Shown: piece by piece, positions 53,646 through 64,000 of the stretch
Layout: every line of letters begins with the position of its first letter
Numbering within the stretch: the stretch's first letter is position 1
Assembly: GCA_018105865.1 (NCBI GenBank)
Contig: CM030832.1
Location: forward strand, 10,380,156 to 10,444,155
Source of the DNA: Metaphire vulgaris
Taxonomy: Eukaryota > Annelida > Clitellata > Crassiclitellata > Megascolecidae
Direction of reading: 5' to 3'
DNA: 64,000 nucleotides
The notes under the pieces: model-generated
Seen by the model: the letters and a program-made list of their open reading frames with translations, nothing else
The model's database searches: none
What the model was told of the DNA's origin: nothing
Position numbers and translations under genes: made by a program

Positions 53646-54629
53646 GGATCCAACCCATCTGGGCCCCTGCAGGGTGCCAGAGGTCTCACACTGGCCAAAG
53701 ACGGACTTGATAACATGTAGGACTTGAACTGGGCTACGATAAACTAGCCGTATAAGAGTCAGGACACAAAAAACTGGTAGTGTTGTGTGCCTGTTTATTT
53801 AAATCTTTCATGTTACCTAATTTCTTACAGTCCACAGTTGCAAACCTATGCACTGTGCTTAAGAGACGTTTCATATAGGCATGTTTACATAGGGAAAGTC
53901 ACCCCTGGAAATTGAAAGTTGAGCTACTATAACTGACTCCACAAAAATTAGAGTGTACCGTATGAAAACGGAAGAGATGTCAACGGTAATCATATTTTTG
54001 ACTTGTATATTCCTTTTTTCCAGGGACCAATCTTAGAACTCACCACCTTCCCTGCCCAATTCTATTCTTCCTCGGTACAATGAGTCTAGATGAAACACTG
54101 GACATCGACACCCCTGCAATTATGAGACACCACCCCCAATAAAAGCACAAATTCTTGGGAAAATGCCTGCATACAATTCTTACAATATTAAAACAAATAA
54201 AACTGCTCTTGATCATGGGCACACATGGCTGTACACAAAGGGTTTGAGAATGATGTAAAGGTGCTGGAGAAAGTGGTAATGTGTACTTATTCAGCCTGTG
54301 CAACAGTGCAAGTGCTAAAAAAATTGACTAGCTATTGTATTACATTACATTTATGCTAGTCTTATAATGCATAGTCATAATTATTTCATTCAAAGAAATC
54401 TCATAATTGCCACTGGATAACTTATCTGCTTGCCTGAAAAGTAGCATTTATTTATTTAAACTTGGCCTTGATGCATATGAAACTGAAATCTTTCTCTTTG
54501 AGACAAACATGAAATCTTCATTATTTTAATTGCATAATTTATGTAGAATTGTGATAACAGCTGTAAATATGTAAAAATAGCAATAAAGGGGAAAATAATT
54601 ATAACACTGAACTTCTTTATAGTCTATGT

Positions 54630-54735
54630 CAGTGTTTCTCAAACTGTGCGCTGCTGCACACTGGTGTACCGTGTGAGATTATCAGGTGTGCCGTGGGATT
54701 TTTGAGAAATTTATTAAAATTTAAAATTTCAATGT
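54630..54735 (+). mobile_element. hAT-like 5' terminus
   Basis: CAGTGTTTCTCAAACTGTG followed by gtgtgccgtgggattttt has the form of a hAT terminus. No right end was located before 55280. Apart from this and the relic at 53111, 52320-55280 shows no gene. Confidence 0.5.
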
Positions 54736-55303
54736 TTAAAATGTCTCAGATCAAGACTGTTCTTCAACACTCTATCTTGTACGCATAGCCAGTGAGGGTC
54801 GTAGCGTCACCGACGAGTCTGATGAATTTAGAGTCTTGATAAATTGCCCCCTGGGACCTGGGAGGACGGGGAAGTGCAGCATCGCATGCCACGTCCCTTA
54901 GTATACGAGACGATTCTGGTGTGGGGAGGGGTTGTGACTTTGCAGTTAAGACTACGTGATTGCATTCAACTGAGATACAAAACTTGGAGGCAAAAGTAGA
55001 ACAAGCTCCCATAGTCTAGTCTTGAGCAGACATGAGAATGTACCAAAGTAGCAGCTGATGGTAGATAAGTCAGTTCTGATGGAGGTGATAGAAGCATGTA
55101 CATTGTACAAGCATTTTGTCGAATGGAGATCTGTATATCTTGGTTATTTGAAATAAAATGAGATTCTGTTTTTATCAGTTGAAAGTTGTATCAGTAGCAT
55201 TGTCATTTTAATGGTGCCTTGCATAAAGTTACATTAGAAGTAATGATCAACTTATAGGAATTGCTTTTATATTGGCAGAAATGTGAATCTTTTCTATCAT
55301 GCT

Positions 55304-56965
55304 ATGGCAGTCAAAGGTGACAATGTGACGAATCGAATATCTGTAACATCCAATATCACAGCAGCAGGGACATCGACGGAGGAACAGAATGGAATTTCAG
55401 TTCTGTCGTTTGACTTTCTGTCATTTATGACTGCAATCGGCATAAATGCTTCCATCACTCTACTCTGCCTATGTCTTCTAGTCTCGTGCCTTATCTTTGC
55501 CACACAGCGATTTCTGGGTCGCAGAGAGGAGCGCGACAAGCTGTGCGACATCGTTATGTCACGTTACTGGAATGATGAAGACCAGATTGTTAACGTGATT
55601 CAGACTATGAGAAAGATGAAGGATGCTGTTATTTTTCGTGATGTGACAGCATTTCATGTTTTAGGCTATAAATATCGATGTGACAATGATGTTTATGCAG
55701 GTTTTCATGCACACTCCATTTACACTGGACTTGTTAAATCTGCCGTGGAGGGTGTTGACATTTTTGCAGTGCTGAAGAAAATCGAGCATCTCTTTGATGC
55801 ACTTATTCTTGAGCTGCCTTACGTCCGCAGTTGCCCGCGCCGTGTCACCAACACTTTCGGGTCGACGATTTATGGTTTAGCTCAAGTAACTTCGCTCATG
55901 TGGTGTGATCACAAGGCACATTTGGTGTGCCATTTGGTGAAATATTTTGTTGGAAGAGATGGTGCTGAAACATTTGAGCGATCTCTTATTAGTGATAGAG
56001 AACTGGAAACGATGATTCTTTCGAAGATTCCTTATGTTGGACAGCTCTGTCTCAATGGCGATCATTTTGTCCTGAAAGATGTCATAATTTTGAACGAAGC
56101 AAAGTTAGATTTAAAGGCTAAGGTTCGCTATATTGACATGGTTCTGTCACGCAATGGGAAAATTTTGTCATTGAAAGAACAGGCAATAATCGAGTGTTAT
56201 TATGCAGCTCGCGATATATGCCTCAGGAACAATATCATACAAAGTAAAACTCATTTTCCAGAAATGATTTCAAAGGCTGGAAGTCCACGAAAGATTGATG
56301 AGTGTGTAATTTGTCTGCGCCACCTTGTCCGATTAATGTGTTATGGGACAAACATGAAGAAAATGGAAAATGATGACAGCTTCTATCAGTTTCTCATGAA
56401 ACTCCATGACCTGCTGTACAGTTGGGTTGATGCACATGCAATGCTGGAGGTGATTGAACGAAGTCGAAGTAACATTCTGTCGTATTTAAACGGCATCACT
56501 GTTGAGCAGATGCTAATGGATCGTGAGCGGACCAAAGCAAAGCTCGAGCACATCGAAAAAGAACTTTGCCATTTTCTCTGTCCTGTCTTAGCTCCTCTGC
56601 ATTTAGAAAAAGAGTTAAAGGGGCGACTGTCAGTTGTTCCTAGAGCAGCAGGTGAACGGCTTGCTCCTGCTGAAAGTGAAGTTTCTGTTTATACAATGGC
56701 AGCATCAACATCTTCGTACATGATGAAGCATTCCAGGATGTCTCCTGAGCACAGGCTTCTGACTGGCGAGGCAGGAATCCACATGCAACAGAAGAGCATA
56801 GAGCAAGGCTCATTGGTTAGCAGGTCTTCTCTCTATGCTACTGCTGGGTCGATATCATCAACTAGTGAAACATCAGAGGTTAAACCTGCAGCATTATCAC
56901 CTCAACGGGTGGAAATCATAGAAGCTTCAGAAAGCGAAGGAGAGTGTTCTGAAACTCCCGTGTGA
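55304..56965 (+). CDS. Uncharacterised single-pass membrane protein, 553 aa, intronless
   Basis: I do not recognise this protein. One uninterrupted frame ends at TGA 56963-56965. The exon probably begins after an acceptor (ttttatattggcag) at 55278, so ATG 55304 is either the start or an internal Met following upstream exons. The N-terminal ~40 residues carry sequons NVT and NIT. They precede one hydrophobic helix at about residues 45-66 (ITLLCLCLLVSCLIFA) and a basic RFLGRREER, giving an N-out, C-in topology. The ~370-residue cytoplasmic part is predicted helical. Residues around 130-260 (FDALILELPYV, YGLAQVTSLMW, KYFVGRDGAETFE, ELETMILSKI) weakly recall the helical pattern of IST1-type ESCRT proteins; this is a guess. 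The last ~110 residues are Ser/Glu-rich and likely disordered. Codon use and length support a real gene; lack of introns could mean a retrogene. Confidence 0.8.
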   Translation: MAVKGDNVTNRISVTSNITAAGTSTEEQNGISVLSFDFLSFMTAIGINASITLLCLCLLVSCLIFATQRFLGRREERDKLCDIVMSRYWNDEDQIVNVIQTMRKMKDAVIFRDVTAFHVLGYKYRCDNDVYAGFHAHSIYTGLVKSAVEGVDIFAVLKKIEHLFDALILELPYVRSCPRRVTNTFGSTIYGLAQVTSLMWCDHKAHLVCHLVKYFVGRDGAETFERSLISDRELETMILSKIPYVGQLCLNGDHFVLKDVIILNEAKLDLKAKVRYIDMVLSRNGKILSLKEQAIIECYYAARDICLRNNIIQSKTHFPEMISKAGSPRKIDECVICLRHLVRLMCYGTNMKKMENDDSFYQFLMKLHDLLYSWVDAHAMLEVIERSRSNILSYLNGITVEQMLMDRERTKAKLEHIEKELCHFLCPVLAPLHLEKELKGRLSVVPRAAGERLAPAESEVSVYTMAASTSSYMMKHSRMSPEHRLLTGEAGIHMQQKSIEQGSLVSRSSLYATAGSISSTSETSEVKPAALSPQRVEIIEASESEGECSETPV

Positions 56966-58290
56966 AGGAAGCACTGATGACCAAGTGGTGTATTATATTG
57001 TCTGGCCTGTATTGTTGCTGGTGGTTAGCATGTTAAACGGTTTGTGATTTTAGTGTTGCGATGGCTCGGCATGGTTGCTCGATGCAGATGTTCACTGCTT
57101 TGTTTAGCCAGCTCGAAGCACATTTTGCTTTCTGGTGGAATGCGTGGTATGTATATGGTAAGAGACAAATATGCAATTTATCAGTAAAAGGTGAAGGCCG
57201 TTCTTGAGATGGGAATCGATCTGTCTATAGCTTGTCTTTGCATCTCTTCCATTCTCTAGTCTGTTTTTGTGGCATTCCTATAGAAACCATTGTCTTCGTT
57301 GCACTGAACGGTTATGTTCTTTAGCACAGACAATTGATACCACTGGAGTTTGGTCGTCCTGGATTCTTTACCACTAGGTAAAAGTTATTACATGACCAAA
57401 TCAGGGATTTTTTAAAACTTTTTGTTCAAGAAGATTTTTGTTCGTATTTGGTGTGCTTCTAATGGTTGTAGGCACTTTGCATATTAGACTGAAAGCTGTT
57501 GTTAGTTTTGTTGCAACAGTCTCGACTGCTAATGATGGATGTGTATAGTATTACTTGTTTCAATTGTTTGACTATTTTTCAAAGCCAAAACATGTTTGCG
57601 AAGACATTAGATAAATGTTAATGACATCTTGTTGTGTTTTGCAGAGTACAGTACATTGGTCATTAGCCATTGTTTGTGCTGTTGTAGATATATTTGTGTG
57701 TAATACCATACAGTGTTTGAAGGTTGTAGAGTAGTTAGGAATTTTATAAATTTTCAGCTTGCAGAGTTTTGCACAGCAAAGAAAATGGAATTTTTGAGTC
57801 TTGAGAACTTTTGGAGATGGTGCTGGAGTATTTTTATCATATCCAGCGTTTTTGATAGGATAGGTTATTCATTAATAGGTTTTTGTGGAATCAGAGTCTT
57901 GTTATTCCCTTCTCTTTACAAAGTCATTTACCGGTATATGTGGTACTGAACATTTTGCATAACAGCTGCTGTTTTCATTTGTCAAACTGTCATTCTGACT
58001 TGTGAGACTAACACTTCCAGTGGCCATTGTGGTGCCATTCACTTGAGTGTCATTAGGTCAGCAATTATGCATTTGGTAAAACACTATATTACTGTTCATG
58101 TATTGTGTTTTTGAGTACTTTGAAATTCAACTCAATACAACCTTTGTGATTTTCTGGAAGGAATACCGTTAGACACAAAATAATGTTTCCATGAGTCATA
58201 ATATGTGTAAGGTTCTATACTATGCTCTCAAGTTTGCATGATTCTTTAGAAATTAAGCTGGTAAAGCAGGTGAATACAAATATTCCGTTG
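56966..58290 (+). other. Likely 3' UTR and gene-free sequence
   Basis: No substantial frame on either strand and no canonical AATAAA near the stop. The sequence is T-rich when read on the plus strand, as expected of a long 3' UTR of the preceding gene. One TACCGGTA is at 57928. Confidence 0.4.
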
Positions 58291-58298
58291 TGCACATG

Positions 58299-58300
<2 letters not shown>

Positions 58301-58374
<74 letters not shown>
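58301..58374. repeat. (TA)n microsatellite
   Basis: Uninterrupted TA run; a second run is at about 58552-58588. Between 58590 and 60440 I see only AT-rich unique sequence with no supported gene. Confidence 0.95.
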
Positions 58375-58379
<5 letters not shown>

Positions 58380-58544
58380 TATGAGAAAATACAGGTCCTG
58401 AACAGAAGAGAAATGTGAAATCTACAGTAATCACTTGATAGTGACATGTATTCAGTCATCAATGGATGACCATCCAACTAAAATGAAAACCAGATGAGAT
58501 CCATTTTACTTGGACTCAAGGTTAAGTGAACAAAAGTCACTGAG

Positions 58545-58591
<47 letters not shown>

Positions 58592-60449
58592 GTATTATAA
58601 ATACATGTGCACAGCATACATATTGGTTGCTAAATGCAAAAATCAGTTTCTTTCTTTGCCTTTATATGGTTTGTTGTTGGCATTGCATTGAACCTTGCCA
58701 TTGAATCTTTATTTATTTGTATAGATGAGAACTGGTATTATTGGTTTTAATTGGAGCAATACATTTGCCATTCATTTGTGTTGTTTGAAGTGATTAAGTT
58801 GCATTTGTTGAACAACTCAAAAACTAAATTTGTTAGTTTTTTGTGCCACTAGTGGAATGGGTTTTAAATGGAGTTTGCTCTTTTTTGTTGTTTATGTGCT
58901 TTCCCAGTTGCCATTTGAATATTTTGCATCATGTTTGGCATGCATATAGAAAATCATTGGAAAGTTTTGGTTTGATCAGTTTTTTGTTTTTGTATGTTGC
59001 TATCAGTTCTGTAAGAACTGCCTAACAACGACCTGGACCTGGAGTAATACCTTAAATACCGGTACTTCAATTTTCTCTTAGGCAGTTGGGTCTGCCAACT
59101 CCAGACCAAAGTTTAAGGAATTGGGTTAAATCCCTTGGTACATCTTGGTACATAGGACACTTACCAGAAGCATGCATGCTTTACTTTGCACTGCAAAAGT
59201 AAAATCAAGTGCTCATCAATTAGAATTTTGAATGGCCTTCAAGTTACTTGGTATTTGTGATAAAGTATTTTGTTGTTTTCCTATTTATACTTGTAATATA
59301 TAATAAGTGCATATAGTGATTGATTAATTTATAGACTAACAGTTTCCCTGTTAAAATTTGAAAATTGCTTGCCAAGTATTTCTGTAAATGAATGATGTAG
59401 AATATTTTGCTATTTGCTTTAATATATTAGATTAATGTGACTTTGAATATTCTGCTTCTGTTCTGTAATTAAATAGCTGATTGGCTAACTGTTCTTGTGG
59501 AATTTGGACACTGAGCTACCACAAACTTAATTTTGACCAATTATATTAAATTTAAGCAACCGTTGACTGATGGCCAGTGCATCATTATAATGGCACTATG
59601 GAAGTTATTGATTTAATTTGATCTGTCTCATTTGTCTAATACATAATAAGCTTCTCAATGTGTTTATTAAGTTAGGTAAAATCATATTGGTGTTATGATT
59701 AAAAATTGTGTTGTGTTGTGCATGTTTGTTATTATTCCGGCAATACTAAGTATTTATTTGAGAGCTGCAAGCTTTAGCAAGAGCCACGTGCGCCTAATCT
59801 GCGACTTGCTATTTGGCTCATCTTTTCTTATGTACACAAACATTTGCTGTTTTGAATAGCTTAAATAATATAATTAATCGTATGTTCCCTATAGCTGATT
59901 TTCAATTTTCTTCCCAACCATCTCATTTCACTCATGTTCATTTTCATTTCCCTCTCGTTACTGAACATCCTACATGCTGGGCCATATGTGAACATTTGAG
60001 CCTGCTACTACAAGTTGATGCATTTTTATGAGTTGTTTCTCAGTCTTGTCTGTTCTGATTACATTTAACAACTTGCAGTTTGAAACCAAAAAATGTCTTT
60101 AATACATTACAAAAGAAAGTAAGAGATCAACTGCTATTGAATCATCTCAATCAAAATTTAGATGCTTTGGTTTGGTTTGGTGGATTCCGTTTTGATTAAG
60201 ATTTGCAATTTGGGATTTGATCTTTCGACAGTGGTGATTTGCATTTGGAGTTGGAATTCAATTGGAGCTTTGTCATCACTGAATCATTTCATAAATATGC
60301 CTTCTGTTTTCCATATTCTCAAAAACTTTGTGTAGTCAGAATTAGATGCAGTATTTGTTATTTCAGCAGTTGCAGTATATGATGTCATTATCTGTCAAAA
60401 GTTGATCAGTCAGTATTGTTTCTTGTTGTTTTGACAGCTTGAATACAGT

Positions 60450-60592
60450 GATATATACAGTATATATATATATACAGTATATATACAGTATATATATACA
60501 GTATATATACAGTATATAAAAGTATATATACAGTATATATACAGTATATATATACAGTATATATATACAGTGTGTATATATATATATATATA
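60450..60592 (+). repeat. (TATACAG)-type minisatellite
   Basis: About ten irregular copies of tatatacagtata are interspersed with TA runs, forming many short self-complementary segments. Confidence 0.85.
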
Positions 60593-61041
60593 TTGTAACT
60601 TTAAACTCACTTGCTGAATTTTCTGAATTGTAATAGTCATTGTTAGTTACACATACAGTAGCTTTTTAGTGACACTGCCATTTTATAACCTTGACATTCA
60701 TGTGCTACCTCACAAATATCCTAGATATTTGAACTTTCAGATTAATTGGTATTTCAGAAACTTGGCTTCAATATGAATTCTTAGGTTAGCAAAGAATCTA
60801 GTTATATGTGTTTTATTGTGCTTATTATTCCAAATTCATTTCTTTCTGAAAGAAAATAAAGGTGAATTGAAAATTTTCACCCTTCAATATTGGCTTGTTA
60901 TAATGACAATTTTGTCAAAACTTCTCATCATTGTTATATTATATACATTAAAATGCATTCAAATAATTTAAGCTAGTAAATTTGATTTTACAAACTTATG
61001 ACTACATTGCCCTTTGTAACCTTAATCCAAGAACATACAGA

Positions 61042-61176
61042 ATGGCTTCTGATAGCAAAATCACTTTTGGTGGTTACCCTGAGCAATACCTTGCTTTCAA
61101 TATAACTTTGAAATTGAATACAAATGTGAGCAGTAGACCGAAGCTTGGGGAAATTACTGAAAAAAACTGGTTGATG
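61042..61176 (+). other. Tentative coding exon
   Basis: An ATG at 61042 opens 45 codons (MASDSKITFGGYPEQY and onward, ending EKNWLM) up to a strong donor ATG/GTGAGT. The frame is open upstream to 60982. No family is recognised and no partner exon was found, so it may be chance. Confidence 0.25.
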
Positions 61177-61589
61177 GTGAGTAAAGACCAAGTCTGTTTA
61201 TTGTCAAATTATGATTCATGGCCATGAGAAAATGAAAATGAAAAAGATCTAAGCATTAAATGAACCCTTTTGTTTCGGCTTAAGAATGCTAATGAGCAAA
61301 GGTAGTTTATCAACTCTATAATTTTAAATTGTTGTTACAATTCACAAATGAAGTCCAAATATAATAACTTTTATCAACCCTTTAGCCTATGAATTTTCAT
61401 GATCTTGGTAACATGATGCGTCAGAATTTCTGTTGACAACTCTGTTGATAACTGCAGTTTTGAAGGCTTCAACACTAATAATCATTACATTCATGAATTT
61501 CAATTGTTTTATGCTATCAATTAATAAAATGCTTTAAAAACGAAATTAAATTTGATATAGTTAAGGGCTGTCCGTTAATTTTGCATTTA

Positions 61590-61760
61590 CTGATTCTAAA
61601 GTTGAGAAAAAGTCTTAGAGGTATATGTAAATTGTGTACAAATAAAGTGACAGTTATAACAGACAAATGCGGTACGACGTCTAACTTTGTGAAACATTTG
61701 GAAAGGAAGCACACTGACAGGCTGGTAAAAAATATTACTAATAATTTATAAAGCATTCCA
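61590..61760 (+). pseudogene. hAT transposase BED zinc-finger relic
   Basis: From 61626 the frame encodes CKLC, then TSNFVKHLERKH, i.e. the CxxC...HxxxxH pattern of a BED finger, which usually opens hAT transposases. Stops follow within about 20 codons. No catalytic domain is visible nearby. Confidence 0.6.
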
Positions 61761-61947
61761 GGATAGCCAATCAAGCCGTCCAACGCCTAGGCAACTGTCA
61801 TGATATTTAGATTTTTCAGTGTTCACCACTGTAATTAACTAATGAATTGAAGTCTCGTTCTCGTTGCTAATTATGTTCATTTTATTGAATAACTGTGACA
61901 GACAGCTACCCATTAATAAAGTGTAGGCCTACTTGCTGTTTGTACTT

Positions 61948-62112
61948 GACTATGAGCATTGGTACTTGTACTTGTACTGTACTTGAGGCTTTGGTACTTG
62001 TACTTGGAGGCCATGTACTTGTACTCATACTCGAAGCTTTTAGAATGCATGTACTGTACTTGGAGGCCAGGTACTTGTACAGTGTACTTGTACTTGATGT
62101 ATTGTGTACTTG
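61948..62112 (+). repeat. Degenerate (GTACTT)n minisatellite
   Basis: Repeated ggtacttgtacttg units with inserted gaggc(t)/ggccag spacers; GTAC palindromes recur throughout. Confidence 0.8.
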
Positions 62113-62963
62113 CTATATCTCTGGGCATTTCTACACTTCAATACCAGTAAAAAAACCATCGTGTAGTAAATAGTCTTCTGACTCTTCTCCGTTAAAATTT
62201 ATCCCACTCTAACCCCGGCCGTTAGCTGTGTGCAGTGTTTATTCTAGCCACCTTGACTTTGGAGGGGATTTTGAAATGTTTGGGGGGAGAAGGTCTGAGT
62301 CTCCAAAAACCGTGACATTGACAAGCAAAATCAAGGTTGTTCACCATCCTTGCTAATATTTGTATCTTTTGCACTGTAATTGTCTTCCTTACATTTTTCT
62401 CCTCTCCACAAAATAAAAAACCCTGTCGTTTGGGGGGAAATTTCCATCCCCATGCAACATGTAAATTTTTTTGGGGGCGGGGGATTTTTAAGCAGAGAAC
62501 AGAGGATTTAAAGCACACAGTTCAATTGTAGCACCAAAGAGTGTCAGCCAGTGGTACATTGCCTGTAATTTTGTAAATAATAGTTTATTTGCAATTGCAA
62601 TGTTTAAATATCAAGCTCTTTCTCTACACCATCGTTTTTGCAGTTGTTGTCTGTGAACTTTTCATTTGAAATAACAAGATTATTTATATCATGATATGCC
62701 TATAATGGTGTTTATCTGTCAAGTAGTCATGTAGTTCATGTTACTGGCGGCTCTGAGGCAGTATCTGATTAATTTTCATCATTTTAAATTTTTGCATTGA
62801 ACTGTGTCCTCTGAGCTAAAAAAATCATTCCCCTCTATCCAAGTCAACTCCCCCCAGACCTGAAGTCTGGATAAAGCACTGAAACAGAGAATCTCCAAAT
62901 CAGTTTTCAGAGATCAGACCAATGGCAGTGAGGACCACAGCCTCTGCTCTAGCATCTAACAAT

Positions 62964-63110
62964 CTGGGGCATAGCCAGGATTAGGAATTTGATTGATTTG
63001 GGAGGTATAAATTGGGGTATACATTGTTATATATATTATAATATTTATTATATATTATTTTTATATATGTTATACTGCATACAGTATGTATATGCTGGCT
63101 GTAACCTATG

Positions 63111-63164
<54 letters not shown>

Positions 63165-63215
63165 TGATTTGTGTGTGGGGGGTATATATTATATACCCCC
63201 GTCGCTACGCCCCTG
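62964..63215. mobile_element. 252-bp hAT-type MITE
   Basis: Left end CTGGGGCATAGCCAGGATT and complemented right end CAGGGGCGTAGCGACGGG, with flanks CTAACAAT (62956-62963) and CTACCAAT (63216-63223), seven of eight matching. The interior contains a (TA)n run at 63113-63162. Confidence 0.78.
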
Positions 63216-63671
63216 CTACCAATGTTGGACACAGATGATCAATTAAGTGCTTCTCAGGAAGACCATGAATTAGTGACATATATAGGATTATATTAGGATA
63301 TCGCCATAGGTAACTAGCGAATGATTTCGCGCTATTGTATCCATCCAAATCATAGCACGATCGTCTGCGGAGGCCGGAGTGAATCAGCTGAAGACCGTCG
63401 TCTCCTGGCTTGGCTATTGGACATTTTACACATTTAGGACCAGTTTTCGGTGCATCCAGCCAAATCCTCTGCCATGTCATGTGATAATCTCCAAGCCTCG
63501 CCAATCGCCATTGGTGAGCACTGAGCACCTCTGGCGGAAAAGTTATGGAGACTCGAAGAGTTATGAACGTTTTTGTAAAGAGAAGAATTTGATCAATTAT
63601 TTCTCAACTACCTCAATTTCCAGACGCCACAGCGTACAGGTACTTCGGCATATGAGGGAGCAGAGATTGGC

Positions 63672-63849
63672 CAGTGTTTTATCCAGACTCCAGGCCTTTG
63701 GGGGGATGAGGCTTTCGGGGGGAAAATCGACTTTGTTGGAGGAGAAAAGACACAGTTCAATGCAAAATTTGTTTAAGTGCTGGGATTTGGGGGGATTTTG
63801 AGGGGTTTTGGGGGGGGATTTCCCCTCCTAACAGGCCTGTATAAAACAG
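63672..63849. mobile_element. Probable short hAT-type element
   Basis: Left end CAGTGTTTTATCCAGACTCC and complemented right end CTGTTTTATACAGGCC, with G-run-rich interior. Flanks AGATTGGC and AGATGGCC match at six of eight positions. The remaining sequence to 64000 shows nothing I can assign. Confidence 0.55.
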
Positions 63850-64000
63850 AGATGGCCATGGGTCCACTTTTTAGAACCAAACCCAGCCCGTCAATTCTCC
63901 AACCAACCCATGCCGGCAATTGGGTTACTTGACCCAAACCAGAAAATGCGACTTCTTCAGCCACAACTTATTTCCTGACCCAACCAAATCCATTATAGAT

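Noticed and set aside
62005..62125. Repeats considered as a tandem protein-coding repeat
   Set aside because: The units are irregular in length and frames differ between units; low-complexity DNA.
63205..63801. Overlapping frames of 107 (minus) and 140 (plus) residues as a possible gene end
   Set aside because: No recognisable family, and the plus frame runs into a G-rich transposon. A donor-like GTACTT at about 63640 is not enough to call an exon.

Overview
This is a window from an AT-rich, intron-rich animal nuclear genome. Every long reading frame is split by GT-AG introns, the genes are recognisable metazoan orthologues, and introns and intergenic DNA are full of LINE, SINE, hAT-type and other DNA-transposon relics and microsatellites. 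I cannot name the species. The gene content (one sphingosine kinase, a TEX14-like pseudokinase) and the repeats suggest a non-vertebrate metazoan, but this is inference.

Layout. (1) 274-19636, plus strand: 18 exons in consistent phase, encoding the C-terminal about 1,269 residues of a TEX14-like inactive kinase. The 5' end of the gene lies before the window. (2) 22430-27151, minus: complete PDAP1 (PAP1 family) in six exons, with a first coding exon of only 10 nt. (3) 27240-33915, plus: complete sphingosine kinase, head-to-head with PDAP1 across a short shared promoter carrying a palindromic NRF1-type site. (4) 35106-49205, minus, with a probable 5' leader exon ending at 52032: FIGNL1, the AAA ATPase of RAD51 filament disassembly, tail-to-tail with the sphingosine kinase. 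One exon in its variable region is unresolved. (5) 55304-56965, plus: an intronless frame for an unrecognised single-pass membrane protein. (6) About 57000-64000: no convincing gene, mostly repeats, one tentative exon and a BED-finger relic of a hAT transposase.

The genes are housekeeping or germline functions with no evident common pathway. TEX14 (intercellular bridges) and FIGNL1 (meiotic recombination) both act in germ cells in known animals, but nothing here shows that their proximity matters.

The most distinctive content is mobile DNA. Five hAT-type elements have readable 8-bp target duplications (four exact, one with a single mismatch). Two MITEs in PDAP1 introns have exact 9-bp duplications. 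One transposon end resembles the horizontally transferred SPIN family. SINEs share a 3' tail with a resident LINE. An 8-bp palindrome, TACCGGTA, is scattered through non-coding DNA far above random expectation. Exon coordinates were assigned by eye from splice motifs, reading phase and family similarity; no alignment was run.
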